Shown here: in pieces, positions 48,382-58,063 of the stretch | Numbering within the stretch: position 1 is the stretch's first letter | How the letters are laid out: the number at the start of each line of letters is the position of its first letter | Origin: Chloroflexi bacterium TSY | Lineage (GTDB): Bacteria > Chloroflexota > Anaerolineae > Caldilineales > Caldilineaceae | DNA length: 64,000 nucleotides | Reading direction: 5' to 3' | Assembly (NCBI GenBank): GCA_019217005.1 | Contig: JAHBNG010000012.1 | Coordinates: 62,001-126,000, forward strand | Translations under genes and position numbers: made by a program | The notes under the pieces: generated by a model | Databases searched by the model: none | Told to the model about the DNA's origin: nothing | Seen by the model: the letters and a program-made list of their open reading frames with translations, nothing else

Positions 48382-49867
48382 CAAAAGAGTCAGGAATACC
48401 TCTCCCACTCAATCTATAAGTGTCTTCCAGAACTTGTATGTCATTAACCTTAAGTCTGAATTCTGGTGGAATCTCAGTTGGTGATGGTGTAGGGGTTGAT
48501 GGACGTTCAACACAGTCTACTGTTTCTTCTGTCTCATTATTTAACTGATTACCCGATCTGATCACGAAAAGAGTATTGTCTATTCCCCGGTTCAGCGCTG
48601 ATTTACCTGATACAACCAATGGTAAAAATGCCTTGGGATCATCAACAACGACAACAAAATCGGCTCGTTTCAGGGCTGTCGGATTTTCTTTAGAGCTATC
48701 GAAGCTGGTTCCACGTACAGTTGTCGTTCCCATTGATTTAAACACGTATGTGAGCTCTCTTTTGCTGTCTGATATTTCCACGCTGTCGATTTCCCACCTG
48801 ATATGCTCTGATTGATCGCTTGCATCGACGTTTAACCTTACCGGTATCCCAACACGTGCACGGTATATCTCATTGACATCTACTTTGACACTGTTGAAGC
48901 AGACAGGCAGATGCCCAAGGTTTGATCCTCTTTGCTTCGATTACTAACAACAATTGCTTTAGTAGATGAGCCGCCTCGATTCTCGGCCCTTACTATCACG
49001 GGGTACAATTTTTCTTTTGCATAAGAGTGTGAATCTAAAGGAATTGTTGATGTAATGGTTTTAGAGCCATCTCCCCAATTCCAATAATAGATAGTCCCTT
49101 CACTATCTTCATCCTGCACATAGACGGTAACTGGGGCAGATGGTGACTGTGGAACAGATTTTGTTAATGAATTAATCTTGACTCTTGGTGGCAAGACCTC
49201 AATTCGTCTTCGAATTGTTTTTGAAGAATTAATCCTGCGATTATTTTCAGCAGTGAGCGTTACCTCAAAAAAACCAGATCGATCAAATTTCTTTGAGATC
49301 GTGGGATCTCTTCCTCTGTCATGCACCCCCGAACCATCTCCGAAAGTCCATGAATATTGGGGATCACGCCCTGTTTCTACCTTAGCCGTAAAGAGAACTG
49401 ATTTATTCTTAACTGGCTGTTGGCTCACTTCTGCAGATAGCTCAGTGATTTCTTCAGCCAACACCTCGATGATAATCGGATCTGATCTGATAAGCTTAGT
49501 TGTAACATCATTCGAAGCTATTACTGTGACACTATATTTGTCATTTGGAAAGGTATATGTATGGGAAACAGAGGCACCATTACCACTGTTTCCATCCCCA
49601 AAGTCCCAAATAAATTGTGGATCAGTGCCATCTGCCACAGCTGTAAAAACAATTGCCTTCTTCTCTTCATAAAACTCAGCGTTTCCCATCCGGATTTCGA
49701 CCTCTGTAACTGGCGTTTGTATAGGAGGAGGCTCAGGAATTACCTTAATATCAACAAACTTTACTTTCTGGTAAAGGCTTGAGTGACAAAGGGCAAACCG
49801 AAAGGGGCGGAAAAAAGAATCCACCCTGAAAAAACGGGATAAAATGTAAAAATAGTGCTCGGCTAGT

Positions 49868-51158
49868 TTAAGCAGCGGCATTGAGGCGGCGATGAGCGAG
49901 AACGCCTTTAGGGAAATGGTGTGAAACCGAGGCCTTTTTCCGAAAGTCAGGGTCGAGTTGGTCAGGAGTTGGAAAAAGAGCACTCGAGAGAACACGGCGC
50001 AGCCTGCCGGGAGTGGCTTGAGGCTCTCGATCCCAGTAGCCAGTCGGTATGGGAGGAAGAGAAGCGGCTAAATGGGAAAGAAGATTGCCAGCCAGCAGCC
50101 CCAGTTCAGGTAAGCGGAAACAAGCCTCATCGGCATGAACAAATTGACGATGTAAGCCAATCATCTGCTTGGAAGCCAAGGGGGGAGGTTCAACAGGCCA
50201 GCGTTCCAGGTAGACAAGATAAATGGTTTCAGGCTGCAAAGTCATAACGGTCGCCAAAACCAAAGGTGTGTTGTAGGCCGGATCCTGAATGACGTAAATC
50301 GAGTAGGTACGGTTGGCTGTATCCACCTTGGTTGTTCTGGGGACGAGATTGTGCCATGCTTGATAGCAAATCAGGCGACCACTATAGAGAAAGCGACCAG
50401 ACGAGTCCGGAGTTGTAGCCTCGAGTCGCTTTCCCTTATAGCTGCGAGAGAGCGGACGCACAATATCACCATATTCAGGTGGTCTGCCTTTTTCTTTGCG
50501 TTTGGGGAACTCATTGCGGCGCACTGTGCAGTTAATGGCTTCCCGCAGGACAAATCGGTCTATGCCGCTTTCTAGCATTTCTCTGATTGTAAACCCGGCA
50601 TCGACCACCGCCACTTCGTCTGACTCCAGTGATTTCTTCGTCTCTGTCAGCAGCTTTTTCCGAAACTCACTTTCCTTTGTTCCAACCGTGCATCTCATGA
50701 TTGCCTTGAGCAGTGGCACTCGCTTCCCGCCTATCTCCCCCGAGCTTATCATCACTCCAAAGATGAGCGCGGGCAATGCCCGACGAGCCGTTGAGTTATA
50801 GAGTCGGTTCACTTTCCCTTGCAGCTTCGGTCGCCAGAACCCTGTGATATCTATGCTTTTCACTCGGTACCCTTCTAACTTTTTTGCCTCCCATTCCCCT
50901 TTCCACTTCTTCTTGCCACGACCCCAGCAGACTTGTGATATCCCATGATCCATATCGAAAGCTCCACCAGCTTCGCCGGAGCTCCTCATCTTCAAACCCG
51001 CTTTCTTTCAATGCGCTATGGATTGCTCCTCGACTTTTCAGAAACGACCCATTCAGCATTGCCCACATCAGACGCATTACATTTACGTTTGTTCCCATCG
51101 GCGTTACTTGCAATACATTCATCAGTACTGCTATAGTTATTTCTGGCGCGGTTAGCAT
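49868..51158 (-). pseudogene. Transposase of IS copy 2, single frameshift
   Basis: N terminus MLTAPEITIAVLMNVLQV to RRSWWSF at about 50960, then a frame change into FDMDHGISQVCWGRGKKKW and on to the C terminus HRRLNAAA. The core motifs are as in copy 1: DITGFW, VVDAGF and ERWPVEPPPLASKQMIGLH. It is better preserved than copy 1, with only one obvious lesion (a GAAA insertion near 50955 relative to copy 1). Confidence 0.7.
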
Positions 51159-51235
51159 TCCTTCCTCCTTTTTGGGTTCTCTACCTTTAGGATGAACTGC
51201 TAACCGCTTTTTGTCACATTTCTCACCTCATCTCT

Positions 51236-51390
51236 GGGGTGGTTCAGAATTAGGTTTACACTTTTGATACATAGACAAAAATCTATATGAGGTCATTTTC
51301 TGCCTGAGCATGGCTCAAATTAGAAAATATAAACATCTTTTCTCTTTGCAAAAATGTAAACCTAATTGTCCGCCTAAAATGAACCACCCC
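51236..51390. mobile_element. 155-bp GGGGTGGTTCA element, copy c (nested)
   Basis: Flanked by TCATCTCT at 51228-51235 and 51391-51398. Inserted in the non-coding end of IS copy 2. The empty site is visible in IS copy 1 (CACCTCATCTCTTTTC at about 8259). Confidence 0.85.
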
Positions 51391-51830
51391 TCATCTCTTT
51401 TCTTTTACCAGAAAGTAAAGACAAATGCCTCTTTACTAACACCATCAATGTTTACACGAACCATTACTCGGAAACTTGGCCCAGTTGATGAATAGGTATG
51501 AGTAACACTGTCCCCATCTCCAGTCATACCGTCTCCAAACTCCCAAGTATAGATCGCATTTTCTGCTGGCGGCGTTACGATTGCAGTAAATCTTGTTTCT
51601 CTACCAACGACGACAGACAGGGCTGTAGAAATCTGAACGGTAAAAGTGACACCGGTACTTGTCGTTAGACTATTATGATATGTTTCACTGAGTAGCATAC
51701 TTGACTCGGCTTGTACAGGTGTAGGAACCTTACCTGGAAAAAATGATACATATATAGTCAAGACAAACAACACGACCGGTAATATAAGAAATTTCAACAC
51801 AGCTCTAACGAACATAAACCTCTCCTCCAA

Positions 51831-52213
51831 ACTTGAACATGCATCAGTGAATAGGATAATCGGTCAAGCTTAGACCGTATGGACGCCGTCTGAGTTGGAC
51901 AACAAGTCAATCCAAGTGCTAGCCTGTGGTTATTTTGAACACCAGTGTTTTCAGTTATCTTGACCAAAAGACAAATTCAGATGTTCAAACTGCATCTAGT
52001 ATAACATAAACCTGCGGCAATGGTCTTTACGCAAACTGAAGCCTCAATGAGACGGCGATGAAGATATCCGAAAGCGATGGTCCAACCGATTGATCTGGTA
52101 AGCTCTGGCAGAGCACAATGGTAATAAATAGGCCAACCGGCAAGTGTGAAGGAAGTGTCAATGAACTTGTCGGATAAGAAACGCAAGCAACATCAGTCTG
52201 TTATAATTTGATT
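51831..52213. other. Intergenic region, no supported gene
   Basis: Upstream of the PKD gene. A 69-codon minus frame beginning with TTG near 52186 lacks a ribosome site and family resemblance and is not called. Confidence 0.4.
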
Positions 52214-52291
52214 GTGGTATCCCAAATTGTGTGTAAATTCGCTCCTTCTACGGGGCGCTAAGTCGCTTTTAGACAACTTGTGGTATACCAC
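52214..52291. promoter_or_regulatory. 78-bp inverted-repeat element, copy iv
   Basis: Left arm GTGGTATCCCAAATTGTGTG; right arm ACAACTTGTGGTATACCAC. Like copy iii it contains a GTGGTATACCAC palindrome, here in the right arm. The next called gene (ThuA-like) starts 418 bp downstream, so its target is less obvious than for copies i-iii. Nothing else is recognised in 52292-52709. Confidence 0.55.
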
Positions 52292-52709
52292 TCATTTCAT
52301 TTAAATTGGTCGTTCTGTACGTTGTACAATAAATATTCTAGCCCCTTTGGGAATGATGATTCACTCATTTACTATATATGATTTTGTCTCTCTTGGATCT
52401 CTCAGGTTCCTCACCTCTTTCTAACGATTATGACATGGACGTATGCTGTTGAGCGAAATTCAGGGATTAACCATTTATTTTTCAGGGGAAGACCGACAAA
52501 TGACATCATGGCATTATCCTCATTGCCTATTTGAGATGATACGCGGTACAATGTATTATACCTGACAAGTTAAGCTCCTCCAAGAATACAAAACAGATTA
52601 GCAATTTCTTGTGGGTCAGAAAAGTTTTCTGCCAACCTTTCGGAGAGTTTAACGCGATAATTCCTGGAATAATACAAATATAACTAAGAGAATCAATGGA
52701 GCATCCAAA

Positions 52710-53357
52710 ATGACGAGAAAAGCATTAATTGTGTGGGGTGGTTGGGATGGACACGATTCAAAACTTTGTGCCGATCGCTTTGCCCCGATCCTCGAAAAAG
52801 AAGGCTTCGAGGTGGAAGTTTCAGACACACTTGACACCTATCTCGATACCGAGAAAATGCGACAACTCAGTCTGGTTGTGCCCATTTGGACAATGGGTAC
52901 CATCGAGCAAAAGCAGGAGCAAGGGTTACTCGACGCGATTAAAAGCGGAGTTGGCGTGGCTGGTTGGCATGGCGGGATGGGCGATGCATTTCGCAACAAC
53001 ACCGAGTACCAATGGATGGTTGGCGGTCAATGGGTGGCGCACCCGGGCAATATTATCGATTATCGAGTCAATATCACGAATCATGAAGATCCGGTTACCG
53101 CCGGGCTAGATGATTTTAATATGAGGTCTGAACAATATTATCTCCACGTCGATCCGTCCAACGAAGTATTGGCCACCACAACATTCAATACGGAAGTTGC
53201 TCCTTGGGTAAATGGCACAGTCATGCCTGTTGTTTGGAAGCGAATGTGGGGTGAGGGGCGCGTCTTCTACTCCTCTCTGGGACACAAAGTCTACGATTTT
53301 GACGTTCCAGAAGCGGAAGAGATCCAACGCCGTGGCATGTTGTGGGCCGCACGATAG
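52710..53357 (+). CDS. ThuA-like domain protein
   Basis: 215 aa. Starts [18 protein letters not shown], with [19 protein letters not shown] in the middle and [20 protein letters not shown] near the end: the class-I-glutamine-amidotransferase-like fold of ThuA/trehalose-utilisation proteins. These commonly accompany sugar ABC transporters and oxidoreductases in carbohydrate utilisation loci, as here with the transporter operon 0.8 kb downstream. The length is normal. No catalytic Cys motif is apparent. Exact reaction unknown. Miniature elements separate it from the transporter genes. Confidence 0.8.
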   Translation: MTRKALIVWGGWDGHDSKLCADRFAPILEKEGFEVEVSDTLDTYLDTEKMRQLSLVVPIWTMGTIEQKQEQGLLDAIKSGVGVAGWHGGMGDAFRNNTEYQWMVGGQWVAHPGNIIDYRVNITNHEDPVTAGLDDFNMRSEQYYLHVDPSNEVLATTTFNTEVAPWVNGTVMPVVWKRMWGEGRVFYSSLGHKVYDFDVPEAEEIQRRGMLWAAR

Positions 53358-53376
53358 AGATTAACGAGTGAAACGC

Positions 53377-53531
53377 GGGGTGGTTCATTTTAGGCGGACA
53401 ATTAGGTTTACATTTTTGCAAAGAGAAAAGATGTTTATATTTTCTAATTTGAGCCATGCTCAGGCAGAAAATGACCTCATATAGATTTTTGTCTATGTAT
53501 CAAAAGTGTAAACCTAATTCTGAACCACCCC
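53377..53531. mobile_element. 155-bp GGGGTGGTTCA element, copy d
   Basis: Flanked by TGAAACGC at 53369-53376 and 53532-53539, 19 bp after the ThuA-like gene. Confidence 0.85.
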
Positions 53532-53558
53532 TGAAACGCTTAACTTTATTCTTATACT

Positions 53559-53810
53559 CAGTCGATCCAAATTCTCGTGGAATAGGCGTTCTCTATTACA
53601 CGCAGTAGACATAATCCTGCACTTCTCAGTCAAAACAGACTCGAGCGTGCCAAATGGTCCGAGATTCTCTACTGCGTCTTTTTTCGCCATTTGAACGCTC
53701 TACCTCTGAGAAATCCTACTGCGTGTAATCTCTAACGCCGGTTTTGGTCGGGTAGAGCCGCATTAGAGAATGCTCTCTCCACGAGTACAAGACACATTTT
53801 GGATCGACTG
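53559..53810. mobile_element. 252-bp miniature element with CAGTCGATCC ends
   Basis: Inverted relative of 8693-8958; shared blocks include TACTGCGTGTAATCTCTAAC and GGTAGAGCCGCATTAGAGA-like sequence. Flanked by ATACT at 53554-53558 and 53811-53815. Both termini have changed AGATCC to CGATCC, so the two ends have co-varied. Confidence 0.75.
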
Positions 53811-53900
53811 ATACTCATTAACAGTACCTTAACTTTTTCTTAGTATGCCTTTGGTTTAATTTCATTTAACAGACCCTTAAATAAACCCGAGAAAGTATTT

Positions 53901-53959
53901 GGACACGGATTGACTGGATTATCAGGATTTTATCTGTATATCGGTGTCAATCTGTGTCC
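53901..53959. repeat. Inverted repeat GGACACGGATTGAC...GTGTCAATCTGTGTCC
   Basis: A 59-bp imperfect palindrome of the kind found dispersed in many bacterial genomes, with inner ATTATCAGGATTTTATCTG. It lies upstream of the ABC transporter operon. Confidence 0.55.
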
Positions 53960-54132
53960 TGTTTCTCATCTCTTTCTTGGATTCACTTAATATATGCAAC
54001 CATAGTGGTATCTATATCGATCAAGGGAAATGCCCATCTCCTCAATTTGTGCCAATCGGAAATTTCCTCTCTAAACATCAGGTCAAGCACAAATTTGTGG
54101 TAGATGGGCCAAGAAAAAATCGAGGAGAAAAA

Positions 54133-55572
54133 ATGTTCAATCAGAAACTGTTAATTGTGTCGCTCTTCATGATGATGGCCCTCCTGTTGACTGCCTGCCC
54201 ACCCCAACAGACGGCACCTGTCGAAGTTGAGGTTGGGGATACAGCCGCCGATACCGAGAGCGCAGCGTCCGGTGAACTCGTCGAAGTGGCTTTGACCGCA
54301 CGCTGCAAAGCAAGCCCTCCCTATGAAAACGGTCGTTGTGACAACTTGAGTGCTGCTGTTGAAGCGGTCAATGCGACGTTGGAAGCAAGTGGGGACAATC
54401 GACGTATTACGCTTGAGACCATTCAGGATGATACGGGGTGGGGTGACTACAAAACCGAATTCGAACTGGCATCTGATGCCGGTGATGCGCCAGACGTGAT
54501 CGTCTCTGGACACGAACACATCGGAGACTGGGCCACCGCAGGCTATCTCATCGACATCACGTCCGAAATCGAGGTTGGGACTTACCCAGAATTTGACGAC
54601 GTGATCGATTCGCTGTGGGAATCGACGATGCTCAATGGGAAAATATGGGGTGTTCCTCAGGATGCAGAAGCGCGTCCTCTCTATTACAGCAAGATTTTAT
54701 TACAAGAGCTGGGCTGGAGTGCAGAAGAAATCGACACGCTTGACGAACGCATTGCAAGCTGTGAATATACCTGGCAGGACATGTTTGATACAGCCGAAGA
54801 AGCTGTGACAGCCGGTATTGTCGAAGAGGGCGATGGATGGTGGCACCGGCCATCAAATGGTCCCGATTTCCTCTACTATTACTTTGCCGCTGGTGGTGAA
54901 ATTGTTGGCGAAGGCGATGCATTGATCTTTGACAAAGCTGCCGCACAGACCGTTTATGAGCTACTTGGCGGTGCCGCGGATCGTGGCATTATTCGCCGCA
55001 ACAAGTTGGATGGGAACTGGGATTTCCATCGAGAGTACACAGCGCCTTTCACCAATGTTCTCTTCGTTTTTGAAGGAACCTGGCGCTGGGCGAGCTGGCA
55101 CACTAATTATCTTCAGGATCAAGGTGGTGAAGATTATCTGTTTGAAAACGTTGGTTTTTCTCCAATTCCATGTCTAGAAGGCGGCACGGAGGCCCCAATT
55201 ACATTGACCCATCCGCTGATTTATATGGTGAGCTCTGGTAGTGAACATCCCGATTTGGCACTGCTGCTAATATCCAAAGCGACGGTTAAGGAACTCAACA
55301 CACCCTATGCAGTCGAGAGTGGTCACCTAGGTATCCTGAAGTCTCAGGCCGACCATGAACCCTACACAAGTGCAGAGTTCCTGAGCGCAACGCTGTCTTT
55401 GCTCGAATACACAACTTTCTTGCCCAATAGCCCCTACTGGAGCGCTTGGTCAGAGGCCTACTATCTGGGGATCCAAGCTGCCGAGGCAGGAGATCTCTCA
55501 CCTGAAGACGCTGTTAACGTTGTGATCGAACAGCTACAGAATGAGTTAGGCGAGAATGTCATCATTCAGTAG
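54133..55572 (+). CDS. ABC transporter sugar-binding lipoprotein (family 1)
   Basis: 479 aa from the ATG at 54133, chosen because GAGGAGAAAAA precedes it and it begins a lipoprotein signal (MFNQKLLIVSLFMMMALLLT, lipobox LLTAC). The body is a family-1 extracellular solute-binding protein: DDTGWGDYKTEFELASDAGD, APDVIVSGHEHIGDWA, GKIWGVPQDAEARPLYYSK and FVFEGTWRWASWH. It should capture an oligosaccharide or other carbohydrate outside the membrane and hand it to the two permeases encoded downstream. The 189-bp gap to the permease contains REP-like AGCTATCAGC repeats. Confidence 0.88.
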   Translation: MFNQKLLIVSLFMMMALLLTACPPQQTAPVEVEVGDTAADTESAASGELVEVALTARCKASPPYENGRCDNLSAAVEAVNATLEASGDNRRITLETIQDDTGWGDYKTEFELASDAGDAPDVIVSGHEHIGDWATAGYLIDITSEIEVGTYPEFDDVIDSLWESTMLNGKIWGVPQDAEARPLYYSKILLQELGWSAEEIDTLDERIASCEYTWQDMFDTAEEAVTAGIVEEGDGWWHRPSNGPDFLYYYFAAGGEIVGEGDALIFDKAAAQTVYELLGGAADRGIIRRNKLDGNWDFHREYTAPFTNVLFVFEGTWRWASWHTNYLQDQGGEDYLFENVGFSPIPCLEGGTEAPITLTHPLIYMVSSGSEHPDLALLLISKATVKELNTPYAVESGHLGILKSQADHEPYTSAEFLSATLSLLEYTTFLPNSPYWSAWSEAYYLGIQAAEAGDLSPEDAVNVVIEQLQNELGENVIIQ

Positions 55573-55589
55573 GGAATCGGTTATCAGTT

Positions 55590-55715
55590 AACGACCATTC
55601 GCTATTAGCCGTCAGCTATCAGCCGATTCGTCAGAATAGCCCTCCTATCGGATCTCCGAAAGCTGAAGTACTGACGAGCTGATAGCTGATGGTTCAAGCG
55701 TTACGATACCGGCAA
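55590..55715. repeat. REP-like CAGCTATCAGC / GCTGATAGCTGA repeats
   Basis: CGTCAGCTATCAGCCGAT and GACGAGCTGATAGCTGATGG form an inverted pair between the binding-protein and permease genes. It could stabilise the upstream mRNA segment, a common arrangement where the binding protein must be made in excess. Confidence 0.5.
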
Positions 55716-55761
55716 AATCCCCCTCCCAAACATCTCATGAGTCGATGGAGAGGTACGAATC

Positions 55762-57159
55762 TTGCAACGACTCCTTCAATCATCCAATCGAATCGGCTTC
55801 CTCGCAACGATAGCTGCTGCGTTGCTATTGTTGGTTGCGTTCTTTCTACCCTGGATTGAGCTTGAAGCGAATGGACGCTCCCTGATTACGCTAAGTGGTT
55901 TACAAGCAACCTCTCTTCCCGTTACGAGTGGGGGAACTGAGCTATTTCGTCCTTCATTTGTTCCATATTTCGCACCAGTATGTGCACTATTTGTGCTCGT
56001 GATTGTGCTTGCTGCTTGGCTTCGTCATATTGTCACGGAATGGGACGCAGCGATTCAGATGGGCTTGGGGTTGTTGGGCATATTCATTCTCTGGGTAGAT
56101 TTCGTTGATGCTCGCGAGTTGGCCACTGATGGGGGCGTGACGTTACAGTCTCAGGTTGGTGCGTGGCTCACTTTTCTGGCGCTTTTTGTTGTGACTTGTG
56201 TTGGGATGGTAAATTTACGAAATGCTGCTGATAGTAGACCTGAACTCCGAGGCCAGCTGAATGCGTTGAGTTTTATGGCACCCGCCACGTTTTTGGTGCT
56301 CGTCTTTTTTGTGATTCCCGTCCTCATCTTGGTTCTGCTCAGTCTGACCGATCTATCCAGTTCCAATTTTAGCGAGCCCTGGCGCTACGTTGGGTTGGAG
56401 AATTATCAACGCCTCTTTCGCGACTCATTCTTCCCCAAGATACTTGGCAATACATTTCGCTATGTCCTTTTGACGCTTGGGTTTTTCAACGTCGGATTGG
56501 CGCTGCTGCTGGCACTGTTGACGACTAATATTCACCGGCGAGCAGGTTTCTTTTTTCGGATGCTCTGGCTTTTGCCCCGCATCACGCCCTCTGTTGTCTA
56601 TATTGTTATGTGGCAGCGCATCGCCCAACAGCCGCCCCATGGGATTGTCAACCAGCTGCTGTCGATCTTTGGTGCCGAAATTTCTGGTTCCTTGATTGCA
56701 GAGTTTCCCTGGTTATTTGTGGTCATGGTGAATGGTTTTGTCGGTGCTTCATTTGGCATGATCATTTTCACATCAGCCATCGAATCGATTCCTGTGGATC
56801 TGACACGGGCCGCCATGGTCGATGGTGCATCGGCGCTTCAGGTGATTCGGGACATTACGCTGCCTCTGCTGCGCTGGCCCCTTCTTTTTGTGGTAACGTA
56901 CCAAACACTCTCTCTCCTGGTTTCGTTCGAATATATCCTGCTGCTCACGAATGGCGGACCAGGACTCTACACAACCGAAGTGTGGGCTTTGACGGCCTAT
57001 AAACGGGCGTTGGGAACCTATTTTGGTTCGAATCAGTGGGCCTATGGTGCAGCATGGGGATTCATTTTGGTGGCGATTGGCATCACGCTATCTGCCCTCT
57101 ATATGCGTGTCTTTCGTTTTGACGATCTGGTGCAAGAGCCAAAGATTGATGTGGTATGA
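55762..57159 (+). CDS. ABC sugar permease, MalF-type, with extended N-terminus
   Basis: 465 aa, TTG start with GGAGAGG upstream. Residues about 15-150 carry four extra hydrophobic segments (IAAALLLLVAFFLPWIEL; LFVLVIVLAAWL; LGLLGIFILWVDF; LTFLALFVVTCVGMV). The canonical six-helix domain begins LSFMAPATFLVLVFFVIPVL. The cytoplasmic EAA loop is SIPVDLTRAAMVDGASALQV, which docks the ATPase. A usual MalF-type sugar permease is about 300 aa, so the ~150-aa extension is notable. It overlaps the next gene by 4 nt (ATGA), a translationally coupled operon. Confidence 0.88.
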   Translation: MQRLLQSSNRIGFLATIAAALLLLVAFFLPWIELEANGRSLITLSGLQATSLPVTSGGTELFRPSFVPYFAPVCALFVLVIVLAAWLRHIVTEWDAAIQMGLGLLGIFILWVDFVDARELATDGGVTLQSQVGAWLTFLALFVVTCVGMVNLRNAADSRPELRGQLNALSFMAPATFLVLVFFVIPVLILVLLSLTDLSSSNFSEPWRYVGLENYQRLFRDSFFPKILGNTFRYVLLTLGFFNVGLALLLALLTTNIHRRAGFFFRMLWLLPRITPSVVYIVMWQRIAQQPPHGIVNQLLSIFGAEISGSLIAEFPWLFVVMVNGFVGASFGMIIFTSAIESIPVDLTRAAMVDGASALQVIRDITLPLLRWPLLFVVTYQTLSLLVSFEYILLLTNGGPGLYTTEVWALTAYKRALGTYFGSNQWAYGAAWGFILVAIGITLSALYMRVFRFDDLVQEPKIDVV

Positions 57160-58034
57160 TGAATAAACGTTCTGACCGGCTCAACACAAGAAACTCCCTT
57201 CCCTACATCCTGCTCTCGATCAGCGTACTTCCAATTGTCGTTGGATATGCCTGGATATTGATTGCCACTTTCTCCATGCGAACAGAAGGGTTAATTCCTC
57301 GCAATGCAGATGGACAGATCGGCGGCTTTACCCTTCAAAACTGGGAGTTTTTGAACGACCCAACGGTCTGGCAGGCCACACTAAACTCATTTTTGATTGC
57401 CATCAGCATGGTCGTTGGCGTTGGATTTGTGGCTTCGCTTACCGGCTATGCACTTTCCCGCATGAATTTTCGCGGACGTAAAGGATTCCTGACGACAACC
57501 TTAATCTTACACGGATTCCGCCCCGAGTTGCTGCTCATTGCCATCTTTCAAGTGCTGTTGTTTATTGGTGGTCTCCCACTCGTGGGGAATTTTGTGGGTT
57601 TCAATACTGTCGGTGGTGTGGCGCTTGTGGAGGTAACATTGGGCTTGCCCTTGGGAATTTGGCTTATGAAGGGCTTCTTCGACAATATTCCATGGGATGT
57701 AGAGCGCGCCGCGCTGATTGATGGTGCATCTCGCTTTCGCGTCTGGTGGGAGATTCTATTGCCCCAAATTCGCCCTGGATTAGCCGCACTTTCTATCTTC
57801 AACTTTATCGGTGGTTGGAACGCGTATTTGGTTCCAGCCACCTTTACGATTGGATCGGAAACACCGAACCTACCCGTGCTGTTAAATCAATTTTCGGGTG
57901 ATACATCTTTATCTAGTTGGAACACGGTTGCTGCATTAGGATTATTTCAACTCATTCCCATCTTGATTTTCTTCCTCTTTACCCAAGACGCCCTACTCAA
58001 TATGTATGGTGGTGGGACCAAAGGAGGAAGCTAA
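57156..58034 (+). CDS. ABC sugar permease, MalG-type
   Basis: 292 aa with six hydrophobic segments. The EAA loop NIPWDVERAALIDGASRFRV lies in the C-terminal half. The N-terminal LPYILLSISVLPIVVGYAWI and the periplasmic GGFTLQNWEFL are typical of the MalG/UgpE group. Start overlaps the upstream stop (ATGA), and its own stop overlaps a mini-frame start (TAATG). It pairs with the MalF-type protein to form the channel. Confidence 0.9.
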   Translation: MMNKRSDRLNTRNSLPYILLSISVLPIVVGYAWILIATFSMRTEGLIPRNADGQIGGFTLQNWEFLNDPTVWQATLNSFLIAISMVVGVGFVASLTGYALSRMNFRGRKGFLTTTLILHGFRPELLLIAIFQVLLFIGGLPLVGNFVGFNTVGGVALVEVTLGLPLGIWLMKGFFDNIPWDVERAALIDGASRFRVWWEILLPQIRPGLAALSIFNFIGGWNAYLVPATFTIGSETPNLPVLLNQFSGDTSLSSWNTVAALGLFQLIPILIFFLFTQDALLNMYGGGTKGGS

Positions 58035-58063
58035 TGTCAGTCGATCGCACTATATTCTTATGA
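58034..58063 (+). other. Nine-codon mini-ORF coupling permease and ATPase genes
   Basis: AAAGGAGGAAGCTA provides an excellent ribosome site for ATG at 58034. The frame encodes MSVDRTIFL, then stops at TGA 58061-58063, overlapping the ATPase ATG (ATGA). The ATPase has no ribosome site of its own, so ribosomes probably reinitiate from this mini-frame. Confidence 0.55.

Larger units (their letters stand above)
49759..51420 (-). mobile_element. DDE insertion sequence, unassigned family, copy 2
   Basis: Perfect 18-bp ends CTTTACTTTCTGGTAAAG, flanked by ACAAA at 49754-49758 and 51421-51425. Removal restores the PKD reading frame. It contains a nested 155-bp element (51236-51390), so the miniature element arrived after, or inside a sister copy of, this IS. 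Nearly identical to 6796-8292. Confidence 0.85.
47770..51830 (-). pseudogene. PKD-domain surface protein, broken by an IS and miniature elements
   Basis: The rebuilt product is about 740 aa. An N-terminal membrane anchor (LKFLILPVVLFVLTIYVSFF) is followed by at least four PKD domains, each with the W-FGDG motif (YTWEFGDGMTGDG; FIWDFGDGNSGNG; YSWTFGDGSGVHD; YYWNWGDGSKTI), then a fifth related domain and a C-terminal Thr/Pro-rich region ending LLPPTVTPQP. The IS at 49759-51420 interrupts between EAFV and DIKVIPEPPP; excision rejoins them. A 155-bp element interrupts at RGIPDSF-VRFIGSE. One frameshift lies near 48915 (G run). PKD proteins are usually surface-exposed and bind polymers or proteins. 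Inactive as it stands. Confidence 0.8.

Noticed and set aside
51977..52186. 69-codon minus-strand frame just below inverted-repeat element copy iv
   Set aside because: Its position resembles that of genes after copies i-iii, but it needs a TTG start, lacks a ribosome site and has no recognisable product.
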